Shown in pieces: positions 62,124 through 64,000 of a stretch of DNA of 64,000 nt; within the stretch, counting starts at the first letter, position 1; every line of letters starts with the position of its first letter. The position numbers were made by a program, and so were the translations under genes. The stretch is from Chamaesiphon minutus PCC 6605 (GTDB lineage: Bacteria > Cyanobacteriota > Cyanobacteriia > Cyanobacteriales > Chamaesiphonaceae). Where the stretch lies: NCBI RefSeq assembly GCF_000317145.1, contig NC_019697.1, positions 434,001 through 498,000 of the forward strand, in the 5' to 3' direction. Below the pieces are notes generated by a model that made no database searches, was not told the origin of the DNA, and saw only the letters and a list, made by a program, of their open reading frames with translations.

Positions 62124-62142
62124 TTTAATATTAGGGGGCAGA

Positions 62143-63627
62143 TTATTTGCTAATTTCTATTTCAGCGATTTGGGTACCTGCTTGAGGGAGACTAGCGACG
62201 ATGGCGTCGGTGGAAATTTGGGTGTGAGAGATAATGATGTTTGGTTGGATGCCGAGTAAGATAATCAGCGTAGCAAGTACGATCGCGGGAATGCGTTCGT
62301 AACCTGCCACTTTGGGTAAATATGTGAGATCTTCAGCTAATTTGCCAAACAGGGTGCGATTGATGATGATGATGAAGTAGACAGATGTCAAACCCGTACT
62401 CGCCAAACAGATCAGTGTCGCAATTGGGAAAGCGATGTAGCTACCCTGGAAGGAGAGAAATTCGCCGATAAAGCCTACCATTCCTGGAATACCCGCACTT
62501 GCCATCATGGTTAAAATCGCCATAGCTCCGACAAAAGGTAAGCCCCGTTTGGGATTGAGCAAGCCGTGGAGTTGGTTGAGATCGCGCGAGCCAGTTTTGG
62601 CTTCCATGATACCGACGAGGTTGAATAATAGAGCCAAAATCAAACCATGTGCGACCATTTGATAAACGGCACCCAGCAGGCTCAAAGAATTGCCAGCGGC
62701 GGTGGCGAGGAGTACATAACTCAAGTGAGCGACAGAACTATACGCGATTGTTTTCTTGATATCGGTTTGCGCGATCGCGATCAGGCTACCATATACGGCA
62801 GTAACTACCGAAATCAGAGCTAACCACGGCGCGACAATTACCCACGCATCGGGAAATAAACCCAAACCAAAGCGGATCAGTCCATAAGTACCCAACTTGG
62901 AGACAATGCCACCTAACAACATCGAAACGGGTGTCGATGCCTCGACATAGGCATCGGGCAGCCATGTATGAAAGGGCACCAGCGGCATTTTAATGCCAAA
63001 ACCGAGGACGATAATACTTAGGAATAAGAGTTGTAGATTGGCAGGTAAATGAGTTGCTGCTAATGACTGATAATTAAAGTCACCAGTTTTGGTAAACCAC
63101 GCCCAGCTTAAGAAACCTGCAAGTAAGATAATGCCCGATAATGCCTGATAAATCAGAAATTTGGTTGCCGCGTAGCCGCGCTTCTCGCCGCCCCAAATGG
63201 CAATCAATAAGTAGAGTGGAATTAGCTCCAACTCATAAAACAAGAAGAATAATAGTAAATTCTGAGCGAGAAATGCGCCAGTAATTGCCGTGCTGACTAA
63301 TAGCATTAAGGCATAAAATAATCGAGGGCGTTCGGTATTTTTGCTAGTTGCTTGTACGGATAGTAAAACTAGTAAAATATTGAGGATGACCAGCGGTAAA
63401 GATAAACCATCGATACCCAACTGATAATCTAAGCCCAACGGCTCGATCCAAGTGAAATGCTCGACAAATTGTAATCCAGTATTTTGATAGTTAAACATCG
63501 CTGCGATCGCGATCGTGACTGCTAAAGTCAAGCCCGAAATAGCCAAGGCGATCGAACGACTAAATCCAGGTAAAATTCCAATTAAAATCGCACCCAAAAC
63601 GGGCAGCCAGACAATAGAACTTAACAT
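62143..63627 (-). CDS. ndhD3: NDH-1 subunit 4 of the CO2-uptake complex (NdhD3-type)
   Basis: A 494-residue proton-pumping-type membrane subunit with about 14 helices. FVEHFTWIEPLGLDYQLGIDGLSLPLV, the Glu in LLFFLFYELELIPLYLLI, WGGEKRGYAATKFLIYQALSG, FHTWLPDAYVEASTPVSMLL and IAYSSVAHLSYVLL are NuoM/NdhD hallmarks. The D3 type is inferred from the neighbouring cupA; D4/cupB is the less likely alternative. In NDH-1MS it works with NdhF3, CupA and CupS in the thylakoid membrane for low-CO2-induced CO2 uptake. No ndhF3 is in the window. Confidence 0.9.
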   Translation of the reverse strand: MLSSIVWLPVLGAILIGILPGFSRSIALAISGLTLAVTIAIAAMFNYQNTGLQFVEHFTWIEPLGLDYQLGIDGLSLPLVILNILLVLLSVQATSKNTERPRLFYALMLLVSTAITGAFLAQNLLLFFLFYELELIPLYLLIAIWGGEKRGYAATKFLIYQALSGIILLAGFLSWAWFTKTGDFNYQSLAATHLPANLQLLFLSIIVLGFGIKMPLVPFHTWLPDAYVEASTPVSMLLGGIVSKLGTYGLIRFGLGLFPDAWVIVAPWLALISVVTAVYGSLIAIAQTDIKKTIAYSSVAHLSYVLLATAAGNSLSLLGAVYQMVAHGLILALLFNLVGIMEAKTGSRDLNQLHGLLNPKRGLPFVGAMAILTMMASAGIPGMVGFIGEFLSFQGSYIAFPIATLICLASTGLTSVYFIIIINRTLFGKLAEDLTYLPKVAGYERIPAIVLATLIILLGIQPNIIISHTQISTDAIVASLPQAGTQIAEIEISK

Positions 63628-63770
63628 AATTATTTATATTTCCATTTTTATGCAAGATGGGCAAGTAAACTAATAATTTCATAGTAAAATCTATTACTAA
63701 TTAGTTCAAATTGCCCGTCAAATCGATGTTATAGCCGCTGCGTCTAAAAGCAGCTACGCTTTATGAATAT

Positions 63771-64000
63771 TTAAGCAACTTGGGTAACAATTCCAGTATC
63801 AAGACTATAAAAACCACCGATAATTTTGAGCTTGCCGCTATTAATTAAATCAGTTACTACAGGCGAAGCTTTGAGCGTAGCAATTTGATTTTTGATATTA
63901 GCAATAGTCGTCGCCCTTAATAGATCGCCTGATTCATTTGTGCTAGCAACTTTCAAGGTTTTAATGTGCTTGAGAACACTACCAATTTGTCCGGGAACTG
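63771..64000 (-). CDS. Beta-type carbonic anhydrase, C-terminal part (5' end outside window)
   Basis: The minus strand reads PGQIGSVLKHIKTLKVASTN followed by ESGDLLRATTIANIKNQIAT, SPVVTDLINSGKLKIIGGFY and SLDTGIVTQVA, then TAA. NIKNQI...SPVV..LI..GKLKI.GG.Y.LDTG.V is the usual C-terminus of beta-carbonic anhydrases. Catalytic Zn ligands lie upstream, outside the window. It is 143 bp upstream of ndhD3 on the same strand, consistent with bicarbonate/CO2 handling, though whether they share a transcript is unknown. Confidence 0.8.
   Translation of the reverse strand, partial: VPGQIGSVLKHIKTLKVASTNESGDLLRATTIANIKNQIATLKASPVVTDLINSGKLKIIGGFYSLDTGIVTQVA

Overview
The window is a piece of a cyanobacterial chromosome. 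It carries ndhC-ndhK-ndhJ, a photosystem I psaE gene, a CpcS/CpeS-type bilin lyase, CO2-uptake NDH-1 genes (ndhD with cupA and a probable cupS), a cyanoexosortase and an HpsJ-like gene. CGATCG/GCGATCGC words (HIP1-type) are very common, as are short tandem heptamer repeats between genes. I cannot fix the genus from sequence alone.

Layout. 1-6.4 kb (all minus): a COG0523/CobW GTPase cut by the window edge, two paralogous tubulin/FtsZ-superfamily proteins with a small unknown protein between them, and an aliphatic amidase. 7.5-10.1 kb: a YqeG-like HAD protein lacking its nucleophile, then the overlapping ndhC-K-J operon. 10.5-13.5 kb: bilin lyase, AMIN plus beta-lactamase-fold protein, GNAT. 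13.7-24 kb: a roughly 2,790-residue Ser/Thr-kinase/ATPase/GAF/PAS/histidine-kinase/receiver protein, followed by a shortened paralog. The first has an intact ATPase but a dead receiver; the second has a degraded ATPase but an intact receiver. 24-28.9 kb: small ferredoxin, DUF952, exonuclease III, a PARG-like hydrolase divergent from a transglutaminase-GNAT fusion, and GT9. 29-31.8 kb: a peroxide-response locus of PerR, type II peroxiredoxin and glutathione reductase, with a PerR-box-like palindrome in the divergent promoter. 32-35.4 kb: PsaE with a long C-terminal tail, lipoprotein, GT2, VOC protein. 35.4-39.3 kb: an accessory patch with an IS66 relic, a coiled-coil membrane protein, a Fic protein and a TcmP/three-Cys (DUF5131) pair. 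39.4-47 kb: ABC exporter, NTF2-like, tandem Nif11, an SDR-GNAT pair divergent from TetR, and a GMC oxidoreductase. 47.3-51 kb: a cyanoexosortase operon whose second gene is split by an IS4-family element with a 9-bp target duplication. 51.4-57 kb: cysK, ispF, nucleotidyltransferase, TPR, DedA. 57-59.3 kb: a KtrA/KtrB potassium-uptake pair. 59.3-64 kb: probable cupS, a GNAT, cupA, ndhD3 and the end of a beta-carbonic anhydrase gene, interleaved with inverted-repeat elements.

Several small non-coding repeat families recur across the window: (TTTAGGC)n and related heptamers, a GTGGGCANTGCCCAC palindrome, a roughly 120-bp element near 10.3 and 41.3 kb, and MITE-like elements. One heptamer-type array lies in frame inside the giant kinase. 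The most notable systems are the amidase/tubulin-like/COG0523 cluster, the complementary pair of degenerate kinases, the Fic-TcmP-DUF5131 patch, and the exosortase operon broken by a cleanly reconstructable insertion. No tRNA, rRNA or CRISPR array was recognised by eye.
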